Positions 1 to 11,259 of a DNA stretch of 64,000 nucleotides are shown piece by piece. The stretch is from positions 295,758 through 359,757 of the forward strand of contig NW_019091394.1 in NCBI RefSeq assembly GCF_001949145.1, read 5' to 3'. Below the pieces are notes generated by a model, which worked only from the letters and a program-made list of their open reading frames with translations, had not been told where the DNA came from and did not search any database. The stretch's first letter is position 1; every line of letters starts with the position of its first letter. Origin of the DNA: Acanthaster planci. Its lineage: Eukaryota; Echinodermata; Asteroidea; Valvatida; Acanthasteridae. Position numbers and translations under genes: made by a program.

Positions 1-1793
1 TTCGATATTTTGTACGGGTCAACAAATAATAGGATTATAACAAAATGTGTAAAGGTTTCATTTCAAGAAAGGACATAATGTGAATAAACCGCAAAAGGTT
101 TCTGCGTCCGCATTCTGCATGTAGTGTACTACATGTACTATAAAACGAATCGATGGTGGTTACAACTTTGCTTTGTCTTTGTCACTGCTCTCGCGGGAGC
201 AAAAACCTGTACAAGATGTCCAGCAGATGACGTCAAACAGCCCTGAGCCGCGATTGGAGGAACCTTTGTCCATGACCGTGGCCTTTGCACACCACAAGTT
301 AACAATGGAATTCTTTTCCTTGTTACACGATGGACAATGGAATTTGCGTTTTCTGACAACGACGTTGAGTGGAATGACACCGGTAGTTGTTTAGGTGTGG
401 CTGGACGAAGTTTATAATTATTGTGGAGGGCTGCTTTTAGTGTGTAATATTTCCATCACAAATTAAAAAAAAATCAATTACATAGTTGATGAACTCTGAG
501 AACCGAATCTTTTTTCTCCATTTTTTTCTTTTAGGTTAAGAACAAACAGAATAACGGGTAGGGAACGCTTACTGTTATTACTGTTAAAGTTAGTTACACG
601 ATTTTTCCATCAGTACAGTAGTCTAGAAGAAAAAAAAAGCGACAGCGCGGTCGGTAAAGACTGACCATTGCCATTCCCCCCCCGCTTGTTCAGAGTTGTC
701 GTAGCAGCCGGTACAAATACTCCACCAAACAACCCGCTTATAAGTAACGTTTTCCCAATCAATACTTCCCAAAGAAAGTTGAGAGGTCTTCAATGGAGGG
801 GCATTTGTCAACATCGCTTGGCCGTTGGACCGTTAACTTCAAAACTGCTTTGCAACCTAAGTTGCGACAATCAAAACGCAAGTTTGTAAAACTAAATTTC
901 CTGGAGTAAATTTTGTCAGTCAGTACAGCAATTCCAGATACAATGATCAATGTCTTTTTTATTTTGTACAAAACAAAGGGTAAAACACCCAGCTTAATAG
1001 TAACCGTCATTAACTATAACGAAAGCACTACTTACACTCACAAACTTAAATTTTGTGCGTTTTTGTTCATTGTGATAAAATATACGGGACAATTCAATGT
1101 CATCCAGCAAACACCGAGAGGAAATGAAGGGGGAAAAAACGAACAAATTAGTTCTCGAATATCCGTCTTCACTTACCATAGTGTCATATTCCTGGCAGCG
1201 CAAGTCAGGAATATTTCTATTTTTCACTACAGAAAGAGTTTCACTGTATGAATAGTATACGGAATAATTTAAAATTCGGCGATTTAGCACTCACAAAGAG
1301 CATCATTTTAAGTGCAAAATTTAAGGTTAACCACTTAATGTAAGTCCTCCAAGAAACGTGGTGTATTGTGCATGTCTCCGAATGAAAATTTTCAACAGAA
1401 ATTCATCACCAAGCGCATTCACTCGACTGTTCATTCAAAATGATTCCAAAACATTCAATACTTAACTCCTACAAAAATAACATTTTAACTTGGGTCTCCT
1501 TCTGATAAACTCTTTCTAACAGAAACATTGACAGTAGTTTTTACTTTGCGATAAATTTGACTGGGTATTTTGTTTAACATGTTGACCTTTCAAACAAACT
1601 ATCAAAAAGCTGGTAGTTTAGTAAACTGTTCCCGACATTTGCTAAGTTCTGTACAAAGGCTGAATGGTCCATAAGTTCAAAAAGTGAGTGACATGTCCTA
1701 AAAATACAGTCAGATATTGAGATAGAAAATTCCTCAAGTCAAAGTCTCATTGCACAATGTTCTGCGAAGTTGTTCAAGAAATAGTCTTTTCAT
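1..1793. other. Left-edge stretch without a confirmed gene
   Basis: I see no recognisable coding exon here. The right part should contain the 3' UTR of the minus-strand MID1IP1-like gene that ends at 1794. The only coding-like feature is a plus-strand frame at 133-417 that starts like a signal peptide and is broken by one in-frame TGA at 244-246. It is described among the findings. Confidence 0.4.
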
Positions 1794-2387
1794 TCAAATC
1801 AAAAGTGACGACGATGACTTGGGTTTGAAGCATGACTGGTAGTCGCCCAGTTCTTCTTGGTATTTGGTGGTCAGTTTTTTGCTGACATTGGTGAGCTGCT
1901 GAAGAATACTGAACAACCCGATTAAATGTTCCCTGAATGCCCGTGCCGTGGCCTCCTCCAAACTCCGGTTTTTGTCAGTCCCGATGTTCTCCTTGTCGTC
2001 GTCGTCGTCGTCGGCTGCCAACCGGTCCTCCTCGGGAATTGGGCCACGGACCAACTCGGACTTGACGGCTTTCAGCATGGCGTAGCAGGCGTGAAGGCTG
2101 ACAGAGTCCTGGGCACAGCTGGCTGGGATGACAGCCATGTCTTGACTCTTGGTGCTGGACGCGGCGTTCTGCTGGAGAGCAAGCGTCTTGGGCTCGGCCT
2201 GCATGTCCATGAGCCGGCTGGGGATCAGTACCGTCTCATCCATCTCGTTAACGGCGTCGATGAATCCCTTCATTACGCTCAGAATCGAGTGATTGGAATG
2301 ACTGTGCGACATTCTCTCGTTGTCTGCAAGATTCAACTCCATCTTCTGCGAGCTGTCTGAGTTCGGTGGTCTAGCTAATGTCAACAA
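1794..2387 (-). CDS. MID1IP1: MID1-interacting protein 1 / THRSP (Spot14)-like protein
   Basis: Single-exon gene of 197 aa. In vertebrates MID1IP1 and its paralogue THRSP (Spot14) are small cytosolic/nuclear proteins that promote lipogenesis by stimulating acetyl-CoA carboxylase polymerisation. MID1IP1 also binds the microtubule protein MID1. Both conserved blocks are visible. Residues 33-62 (SILSVMKGFIDAVNEMDETV, then IPSRLMDM) match the family N-terminal helix. Residues about 148-181 (FREHLIGLFSILQQLT, KKLTTKYQEELG) match the C-terminal helix. Between them is a variable linker with a run of six Asp (126-131), encoded by a GAC-type trinucleotide run at about 1996-2013. Length is close to the vertebrate protein (about 180 aa). 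The start is uncertain: in-frame Met residues at 16 and 26 also precede the first conserved block. A minus-strand TATA box lies at 2627-2635. The orthology call rests on remembered family motifs and could equally be the pre-duplication ancestor of MID1IP1 and THRSP. Confidence 0.85.
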   Translation of the reverse strand: MLTLARPPNSDSSQKMELNLADNERMSHSHSNHSILSVMKGFIDAVNEMDETVLIPSRLMDMQAEPKTLALQQNAASSTKSQDMAVIPASCAQDSVSLHACYAMLKAVKSELVRGPIPEEDRLAADDDDDDKENIGTDKNRSLEEATARAFREHLIGLFSILQQLTNVSKKLTTKYQEELGDYQSCFKPKSSSSLLI

Positions 2388-2626
2388 TGTCTTCTATTTC
2401 GACAAACGGCACGACACCAATGCAGCTAGCTGCCAGGCGCACAGAATGAATACCTCAGTTTAAAGTTAGTATCTCGGAGTGCAGAAGGATCCGCTCCAGG
2501 TTGCAATACACGGTAAGAAGTAGGAGAAACAGGCTATTATAATTACAACTTGCCTGCTGACTTGATCTAATCACGTCTTCGCACTCGAGCTTGTTTCCTA
2601 TTTGACAACTCCACTTGGATTTCATC

Positions 2627-2635
2627 ATTTTTATA
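2627..2635 (-). promoter_or_regulatory. TATA box for the MID1IP1-like gene
   Basis: On the minus strand this reads TATAAAAAT, about 240 bp upstream of the first ATG (2387). A start site near 2600 would give a 5' UTR of about 210 bp. The spacing is plausible, but there is no transcript evidence. Confidence 0.5.
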
Positions 2636-2771
2636 CGGTGAAATGACGGATTGTTTTCTTTTTAGGTCGGCGGCGACTCATGCACTCAGAGGTCACCGCA
2701 CGCATTGTTCAGAGGAAAACCTCACGCACATGCGGCACACAACGCGATGGAAAAACCGGCTCGCCTGATCA

Positions 2772-2900
2772 GTGACGTCACCACACAAAATGTAAAAAAG
2801 GTGATCACGCCAGACGAGCGTGATCCGATTGGCCAATACCAGAAACACACTGGCTTGCTTTGCATTTTAAATACATTAGCATACGAACACGCGGCCGCAC
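2772..2900. promoter_or_regulatory. CRE + palindromic CCAAT + TATA-like cluster
   Basis: A perfect palindromic CRE (gTGACGTCAc, 2772-2781) is followed by a palindromic CCAAT element (ATTGGCCAAT, about 2827-2836) and a TATA-like TTTTAAATA at about 2863-2871. In the plus direction these are spaced like a core promoter with a start near 2895. In the minus direction the CRE and CCAAT could instead act as proximal elements of the MID1IP1-like promoter at 2627. The sequence does not say which, and both may be true. Confidence 0.45.
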
Positions 2901-5188
2901 GCAGAAGCCAGGGGCTTACTGAGTGCACCTTGCACCTTGCATGAACTTTGACAGTTCTTGGAAGTTTCAACAGTAACAGAGAAGGGCCTCCCCATGTCGG
3001 AAAATAAACATCGTAATTAAGATACATATTTACGCAATAGGAAACGTAATTAGTCCATTCATGGTTCATGATGGCCCCACTACTTTCACCGTAGTTCTTG
3101 CATTAATATAATTCTGCACCTTTCTGGCGTTCATTCAAGATTTTGACAACTAAATTACATGTACATGTATATCGATCACTAAGGAAAATGACAATCCACC
3201 TCAAATTTCACACGTATTTATTGCACAATAATGGGGTTATTTAAATTTTAGACATCTCTCTGCAGAAGGGGTGAGCGATCGCATGTTCATTCAGGGTGGG
3301 CAGATCAAAATTATAATCGACCCGATGAGGACACGTCAGAACCAGTTATCATACGTGCGTGATCCGCAGCACGCGGAAAAGACGTGGGTCAAACTAAACA
3401 CCATCCACTTAGGCTCAATTAACCCACGGACCCTCTGTCTGCTCATCATTACTGGGAACCTCCCTAACAACAACTTCCAATGCACTTTCGTAGTAGTCCT
3501 GGCCCCAAAAGTTTAACCATGGAACCGAATCCCAGTGATCCCACTGATGCAAACTAATTCAACTCTAATTAAGACAGCTATTCCCATATTTTTCGAAGAG
3601 CGCCTCCACTGTCTTTCTTTTAGCAAAGTTGCAATTCTCCCATCTTTTGGAGTATCCCGATTTCAGCAGGTCTACTACTCTCAGTTCAGTACTCAAATGC
3701 ACGAACGAGATCGCTGAGATGAGTGCTAGATATGACCTGAAGATCCTTTCCTCCGTCGTTCGTAATCATGGCCAAGCTTGACATAACTAGTATGACAAGC
3801 CCACACTTGCACAAGAGGCAGAAAGTAAAGTCCCTCACGATAAAGTAAAGAAAGAAAAAAGACTGGTTTTGAAGATAAGAGCATACAAAGTTGATTGGAC
3901 GGACAAAAATTATCTCGGACATACTGACTAATTAACCAGCCAGTGCACAGCGGCTCTGATGTCCGTTTCCTCCTGTAATTCCTCGACACAAGTCCGGGTA
4001 AGGTTGAAAGGGGAAAAATTCCGCTAGACTTGACGTAGTGTTTTCTGAGTGGCAAGTTTGGTCAATGTTAGTCTACTCAGTGATTCCGGACCTAGCATGA
4101 CAGAGACCCCTGCGGCCTACGCTGTACCCATTGTTTTCCCCTTGTGGTCCCGTATAGACCCCGGATATCCGGGGTCTTGGAGCGATTGACGAAAGCAAAT
4201 GCGGACGCGCGCCCTAATACATAGCCGCCGCCAGCCTGAGTGGTTTGAACAACCAACTTTGGGGATGAATTCCGGCTAATGTCACTCAAGAGACATTCCC
4301 TCGGTGCTCCTGCCAAAAATCCAAACGCATACCATCGGTAACTAAGATATAAATCTAGTTATGAGGTGTTTCCCCATTCAACAACGGTGATCTACAGGTC
4401 AATCCTGACTTAGAAAGCGGAGGTACACGGAAAATTACTTTCAGCTCATCACAGCAAACATCCATAGTACGAGCGATGTCAATAGTAATAATACTGTATT
4501 TGGCATGAATGACAAAGACATGAGTTGAAAACACCGTTGTGCTGAGTATTAAAATTTCAAGCATAATCATTTAAATGTTTTTTAGCCTTATGTTTAACAT
4601 AGTCCTATCACGAGTTTTCAGTCTCAAAGTTAATTGTGAAAGTTCACTTGTACCTACCATAATGGTACATATCAAGGGTGCTTGGTTCTGGTATTGGTGC
4701 CACAGGGGGCAATGGGGCGCTCACCGTACCCCTACGGGAAAAAAATGAACAATGAAAAGGGGGAAGAATAGTAAAAGCGAGATAAACGAAAAAAAAATGG
4801 GAAAAGGGGAGGTGAAATCATCAATTTGCATGAAAATAGGTCGCAGTTGACCCTTCAACCATTGACACTTTATCAGTTTGCGGTTGACGAGTGTTTTTTC
4901 TTCTCACCCTGCGAAAGCCTCCCCCCCCAAAAAAAAAACCTTGTCAAAGTGGTCGAGTACGCACTAAATTTGAAGCGCTGATGAGGACTGGGCTCGAACT
5001 TTGTCAGGCCGTCCACCGATGGTGGCGCTGTTCACGATCACCGGGAAACAAAACTCGGGGGGGGGAACTCCGCCAATCTAAGTACGTTCTGTCAGTATCA
5101 TGTCTTGCATGTTGTAATATTGCATGTCCTGGGAATTTCCCCTCTGTCCTGATTGTACGGTTGTTGAAGGGATTGTTGTGGTACATGT
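2901..5188. other. Intergenic, divergent from MID1IP1-like into EPSTI1-like
   Basis: No convincing coding exon. It lies between two divergent genes and probably holds the promoter and 5' UTR of the EPSTI1-like gene. Open frames here, such as 3271-3516 and 4891-5250, resemble no family I know and lack splice context. Confidence 0.4.
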
Positions 5189-7743
5189 ATGATAGATTTC
5201 ATCATGAGCCGTTCGTATACGGTCGGCCCAAGGACCCGCACGCAGTTTGAGAGCAGAAACAAAGCCTCATCAAGAATTGGAGACCGCGGAAACAGATCAG
5301 GGATTCTACCATCGGCATCGTCTGGAGACGCCGGCAAGAAGTCAGACTTCTTAGCAAATGCAAATTCTTCACCGTCAAAAACCTGCACATCTAGATCACC
5401 TCTGAAGCCAAAGGTGGTGACCCTAGCAGACCTCAGTTCAGGAGACCAAAAGACAAAAATTAAACCTGGGCCTAAACCATGTAAACCTACGGTTAGAACG
5501 GTGTCTGAATCTTCCAGAAAATATACTGCTGCAGAAAACGGTCAAACAACAGGAGCAAGGTCAAAAGGCAAAAACACAAAGATGTGGGACGACAGTGCTG
5601 ACCTGAACAATTCAACAACACAGAGAGGGAGCAGAAATACCGTCAGTAGTTACCATGGCAGCAGGAGTGACAACCATACTTTCAATTCCCCTGACAGCAA
5701 CCAGGCGAGCTTTGCAAACGCCCAGTCCTCAGTCAATGTGGACAGGCAGGAAACATACCAATCGTAAGTTTAGTTTGGTCATTCAGTTCTACTCTGCGGG
5801 ACCGATAATTTTGATGTCCCCTAAACATTCCCCATGTAATTGAAATTTTTGTCTGTCCTCTTCAGCCAAGGAAGTTACACCCGTGTGATGCCCGATCCCA
5901 AGAAGCGTGACAAGTTACTGAATCGTAAGCTTTTGATTGATTAAGATAATAGCTGCCTTTTAGAAACACCAAGTGCGTCCATAATTCCCTGTGCCCTCCA
6001 ATGAAAACTGCAAGGCTGTGCAAAAATAAGTTTTCTTTTCCGTTCCACCCTTTACATGTTGATTTCATTCTGCGTGTGAATTCTATCGAGATTTTTGATC
6101 TCATTTTCCAGAGCGCTCATCAGAACTAGAGAAGTTGGAAGCGTACAAAGAGAGACGAAAACTGGGTCATGTGTCAATGAAACCAACTCCTGTGGGTATG
6201 TAGTACAGTCACCGTCCACTGATCACACCCCCATTTACCTTTTTTTCGTATCTGTAAAAATTACCTGTCAAAAATAAAGTTGACCTTTTCCTCGCCACCC
6301 GATGATGGCAGAAACCAGGTGCGAGGTGTTGTTCTCAAGAACCTGGTGCTGCTTTGTCATTTTCCGCAGGAGGAGCCAGAGTCTCGGAAGAGGAAGTTCG
6401 ACGGAAACAGCAGAGAGAGCAGCAAGAGAAGAAATACGACCTCATTGTGAGTCAAAACAGACTGAGGACATCCCAGGTTTCCTATAGACAAACGGAGGAC
6501 ACTGTTCTAAATGTCATGACCTTTCTTGGCATCAGCTCTTCTCAGAGCAAATACTGTCTTTCAAATGGGATGCTTCCTGCCTTCCTATAGTCTGCCAACA
6601 AACAATACTACCTTGTACACCACGTCACCATGCAAAACTCCGAACAAGTCTTGACACCTCAATTAATTAGACTGCTTGCTTAACAGGTTATGTCATGTGG
6701 AGCCTTCGTATGGTATCTTGTACAATATGAATTATTCTGTTTCTTCCAATTGACAGCTTACCAGAGGGAAGAATTTCACATGTTGTGATGAATCAGTCAC
6801 GTAGCAAAATGGTCATTGTGTTGTGGGCCTTAAATCAACATGTTCCTTGACATAATGTTGGTCTTAAAAGCTGATCGTTAAATTGTTACTGTCTGCTCTG
6901 ATTCATTAGCGTAAGCGGGAACAGTGGGCCGAGGAGAAGAGACAGCGAGAAGACCAGGAGTTTGCTGAGAAGAAGACCAAGGCTCGTCAGCAGGTAAGAA
7001 CGGATGTTAAAGGCTAAAGGCCATTTAGCACAGTTTGCCAAAGTAGGCATGTGCTGTGGCCATGTGATTCCTGGCCGGAACCGAGACCTGGTTGTAGGTC
7101 TGACCAGAGCTTGGTGTGGATAATGTGATGAGTAATCGGTTATCACATGAGAAGTTGCTCTGTGTAATCGGTTTCAGGACCACTTGATGTGAGTCTTCAA
7201 CCAAAGAAAATCTTCTCTTTGTGAAACACTTTTTGAAATTGCCTAGTGCTTGCCGAACATGTTGCCGTGACTGTTTCAGTCCTTTATGATTATGTTTCAG
7301 TCCTTTTAAGTATTACCAAAATGAAACTGAATTGGTTGCAAATGTGTACACGTGTGATTTCATGCATCATAACAAAAGTAGACAAATTGAGAGGTGAATG
7401 TAGGGTACTGCCGTTACACCAACGTTGGTTTACTGATAAAAGTTCTTGAGTATTCTCACGTTATAATTTGCAGGCGGAGAAGAACAGGCAAAAGGAGCTG
7501 GCACGGCAGAGGGAACTGCAGGCCCAGAGGCAGGACTGGATTGCCAAGGGTGGGCTGGAGAGATTTGGGGAAGGCACAGAGACCTTGCCAGAGGACGAAG
7601 AGTCAGAAGAGTTTGAGATTGACGAAAGCGCTGTTGACGGGCTGAGGGAGTTGTTCCCTTTCAAGGATCCCACGAAGATACGCCAAATGCTCAGGGCAAC
7701 CAAGGGGAACGTGAACACGGTCATTGATTGGCTGTCTGACTAA
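5189..7743 (+). CDS. EPSTI1: EPSTI1-like protein with C-terminal CUE-like domain
   Basis: Six coding exons: 5189-5763, 5866-5924, 6112-6195, 6370-6446, 6910-6993, 7474-7743 (382 aa). All junctions are GT-AG and keep frame. Residues 1-192 are a low-complexity Ser/Lys/Asn-rich leader. Residues about 193-265 match the conserved core of vertebrate EPSTI1 (epithelial-stromal interaction protein 1), including ELEKLEAYKERRKLGHVSM and GGARVSEEEVRRKQQ. A charged coiled coil follows (about 266-325). The last 33 residues (350-382) look like a ubiquitin-binding CUE domain: an L-F-P motif at 353-355, then KIRQMLRATKGNVNTVIDWL. EPSTI1 in mammals is an interferon-induced cytoplasmic protein of incompletely known biochemistry, so a role in ubiquitin binding is inference. 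The start could instead be the ATG at 5204 (MSRSYTVGP). A poly(A) signal AATAAA lies at 8762-8767. Confidence 0.8.
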
Positions 7744-8165
7744 TGCTTACAGTCACTGATTGGTTATGTGATGTCATGAGTACAATTGTCCGTTGGCTGA
7801 GTCAAAGGTTACAATACAAACACCTTCACTGATTAGCTGCCTGACTAGTGTTACATAGAAACTTCTACAATGACTGATTTACTGTATTAAAGTTATATGA
7901 AAACAGTTACTGATTGGCTGTCAAAGTTATATGTACAGTGATTGATTGGCGGTCAAAACGACAGTTAGTATGTATGCATTGACTAGCTGCCTATCTGATG
8001 TTTTACAGTTTGACTAGTTGCCTAGTAGTGCTATATAAACTCAATTATGAGTTGGCTGTCTGAGACAAAGGTTACATTGTAAACACAGTCACTGATTGGC
8101 TGTCTGACTGAACCTCTGATTCAAGTTCTTCAGTTTCTGATTGGTTGTGTAAGGCTGAGTTAATC
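7725..8165 (+). repeat. Degenerate tandem copies of the EPSTI1-like stop-codon region
   Basis: The last codons of the gene above (cattgattggctgtctgact, about 7724-7743) recur in decayed form about eight more times in the 3' UTR: near 7753, 7829, 7907, 7943, 7978, 8011, 8046, 8090 and 8133. The copy at about 8094-8110 is the closest, with gattggctgtctgact identical. Each copy carries a GATTGG core, which is an inverted CCAAT box. Confidence 0.65.
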
Positions 8166-8678
8166 CAATACTCCAAGGAAACTGAGCCAAAGTTGCAAAA
8201 ATAGAAAAGACAGCTTTAACCACATACCACTGACTGCAATAATTAGTGTTACCCATCCGCACACATAGGTTATTACATGTACAGTTCTCAATTCCGGTGT
8301 GGCTTTTTTCCTGATGAAATGCTTTCCTCCTGTTCGCCAACACACATTTCAGTACTATCCTGGTTAAATTACATGTATGCCTATTTCAGCAATTCAATTC
8401 TGGGCAAACTGAAGACACCCAGACTCTTTGCTATAAAGTACTTGAGTATACTCCTCTTGTGACTCCTCTCTTGAGAAGTGCTTTGAAACGTTTTAAAGGA
8501 TGTTTTAAGAACTCTGTGTGTGTTTGAATTGGAGACTGTATTACTTAATTCTGACTGCAATAATAACAATGGTTGTGTCTTACCTTTTTTTGTCAGTTTT
8601 GAAGTCTAGTGGAATTTCAAAGGAAGATGTGTGTTCAATGTACTTGTAATATTAAAACCCACAAGTACACAGTGGGCG

Positions 8679-8743
8679 GGGCAAGTAGGGAAGGGGCAGG
8701 GGCAAGTAGGGAAGGGGCAGGGGCAAGTAGGGAAGGGGCAGGG
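8679..8743 (+). repeat. 21-bp minisatellite, three copies
   Basis: The G-rich unit gggcaagtagggaaggggca repeats with a 21-bp period (anchor words at 8681, 8702 and 8723). It ends about 20 bp before the poly(A) signal at 8762, so it lies in the distal 3' UTR of the EPSTI1-like gene. The apparent reading frame through it is an artefact of the repeat. Confidence 0.9.
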
Positions 8744-8761
8744 CCAAAACACACCTCCCCC

Positions 8762-8815
8762 AATAAAGTATCACTGAGATCAAAGATCTGAAAACACGGA
8801 ACATGTTCATTTATT
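8762..8815. terminator. Facing poly(A) signals of convergent genes
   Basis: AATAAA on the plus strand at 8762-8767 fits the end of the EPSTI1-like transcript. A minus-strand AATAAA (plus TTTATT near 8809-8814) could end the BTB-BACK transcript, which would then have a 3' UTR of about 2.4 kb. Another minus-strand candidate is at about 10468-10473. Confidence 0.4.
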
Positions 8816-11259
8816 TCATATAATACAGGATCATTCTATGATTTACACTGACAAGATGAACCATTTAAATACATTTGCCAAACTGTAAAATTGGTCTAAA
8901 ATCTAAGAAAATACAGCATGCAGATACACATAAATTTTCCTTTCAGTATTGACAGGCATGGTACGGACAAGTAAATACAGAACATTTATACAAATAGATC
9001 TGCATAAAATGACGTTGCTGTGTGACAGAAAATGCCACACGTGCTTCGGACGATAAATCGTCAAGTAACATCTCTTTTAAATTTGTATTGATAAAATCTA
9101 CTGGAAAGATTGGAAACATGAAAAATAGCAGCCAAAATGATATTGAGTACAAAAATATTTACAAATCTGTACAGTAGAAATTAGTGCACATTTTACTAGT
9201 GGCATGGCAAAATGGCACTGCATGCTCTGAAGCCCTTTGTTACAACAGTAGTACGATTTGAGGGTGCGTATGCAAAATAAAACCATTACCAATTTAATGC
9301 TGTAAGCCTAAAACATTATGCTGTCATGCTTTGTGCCTTTTCCTAGGGGACTTAAACGGATTGCGTCTCATCTTACTACCATAGGAAAGCACACATGCAT
9401 GACATTATTTGACAGGTCTATTCATCGAAAACCCCATCAATGCCTGTATTGTGTTCTGCTCGGGGTGGAGCAGTTACACAGTACCACTGATGCCCACGAC
9501 ATGGTCAACCCATCAAGGAACAATTTACATCCATACATGAGCATGTACCACTTTATAAGAACTCTGAAAACCCCAGGCAAAATGTGTCATGCACGTTTCA
9601 ATTTCTGGAGTAGTCTAGAATGGACTGCATTCGCATACACCTGGACTTGGCACGACCAATGATACTTCTAGTATGGGTTGCTGTCCACAAAACATTTCAA
9701 GTTTCAAATGGTTATTGAAAGATGTACAATTAATTTTGCAATACCATTTAACAGTTCTGGTATTTCTTTTAATTTGTATCTATTTCTTTGTCTGGATTTT
9801 GGTATAATGTCTGGGGTGAAACACACCGTTGTATTTCCAAAACTTCTGTCTAAATTTTAATTTCAAAATGCTTACCTCTCTGGAAAAGGGTAAAAATTTG
9901 GATCTCGCTTCTCTGTATTTAAACATTTTCAGATTAAGTGAACATCTTACTTATTCTTGATGCAACAGTTCATAAGAATGAACACCACATTATCATTAAA
10001 AAGCTTCAACATTAACCCGACTATGCCTAAAATCAGTTAAGAAATTACAAAATGTTTAGAAAATCACTCACACAAGCCATCTAAATGTGTTGGCAATGTT
10101 GGTATTGAATTTTCTTTTCAAAAGGGGCAAGCTATAAAACTAAATTATTTAGCAGCAATGGAGGACAATATCTACCTCTTACTTAAACTGGCCGGCTCAT
10201 TACCACAGTGGAATTATTTAAGCATAGGATTTGAGATTTTATGGGAGAGAGGATAAATTTCTGAAGATTTTACCATTGTGTTTTGAAAATTTTTACCGAG
10301 GCCATGTCCGAATTACTTGGCTGCAGCCAGATACATGTATTAAGCTTGAGTCTATATTAATGGCATAATGACCCAAGCCAGTTCTCATAGAGTCTTGTGT
10401 AATTTCAGGCTGCACCCAAGTGATTCTGACACTTAAAAAAAACTTTAAAAACCTGGCCTTACTTTTTTTTATTTAGTGATTCTGATGAAAGATTTTTTTA
10501 CCTTCAGAAACACAGACCTCCCAACCTTCCCGATTTTGGCAGAAAATGTCTGCATTTTCACCCGATTTCACCCCTAAAATCTCTGCCAAATCGCAATTTT
10601 GACATGCCTATGTATTACCGGAAACTGTCCCTGTAATCTTGTGCATGTACCATAATACGACTTATCCGAAGTCAGTGCAGTACACATTGTGTGTGCCACG
10701 TCTGTGGCAGTATCCTCTTTTGATGCATACCAGCCGCAAGATGGACGTGATACAGAAAGTGTTCACGGACGAAAACTAGCTACAAGCTACATAGTAACTA
10801 GCACTGTGCGCATCGCGACGCTTGGTTTCACTAGGAACCACAGCTAAAAACGTTTGGATCCAAGACTAAGCACTGCTGTGAAATTGACCACGATCATGTC
10901 AAGTGTGGAAGCACCACGTGCAGTGAATTTTTTGCTGAATTTCACACTGAATTTTGCAGTGAATCAGCAATGAAAAATTACTGCGGACAATTTCAGAAGT
11001 TATAAACTCTTGTGGAAATCAAAATTTTATGGAACCAATGAGAATGTGCAGTACTGTGTAAATCATCACCGACATGGACTTGACTCTTGCACAATGCAAT
11101 AGTGATTTTTCCTTGTTCATGGTAATACAGAGAATATTCCGATTCTTCATGAAAAATTTCAAATTTTGGGGAGGATTATTCTGAATCCTGGAAACATACA
11201 TGTACTACAACGTCATCAAAGCATGTTGTAGCAAACTCCTATTTCCCCGATCGATCAAG
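8816..11259. other. Non-coding stretch, probable BTB-BACK 3' UTR or intergenic
   Basis: No coding exon recognised on either strand. AT-rich. The open frame at 9318-9662 has no family resemblance. If the minus-strand poly(A) signal near 8809 is used, most of this is 3' UTR. Confidence 0.4.

Noticed and set aside
1926-2360. 144-codon plus-strand frame
   Set aside because: Antisense shadow of the MID1IP1-like coding exon, including the complement of the Asp repeat.
8609-8791. Frame encoding a GASREGA-type peptide repeat
   Set aside because: The repeat peptide is only the translation of the 21-bp minisatellite, whose period is a multiple of three.
9318-9662. 114-codon plus-strand frame
   Set aside because: No family resemblance; lies in the probable 3' UTR/intergenic region between two convergent genes.
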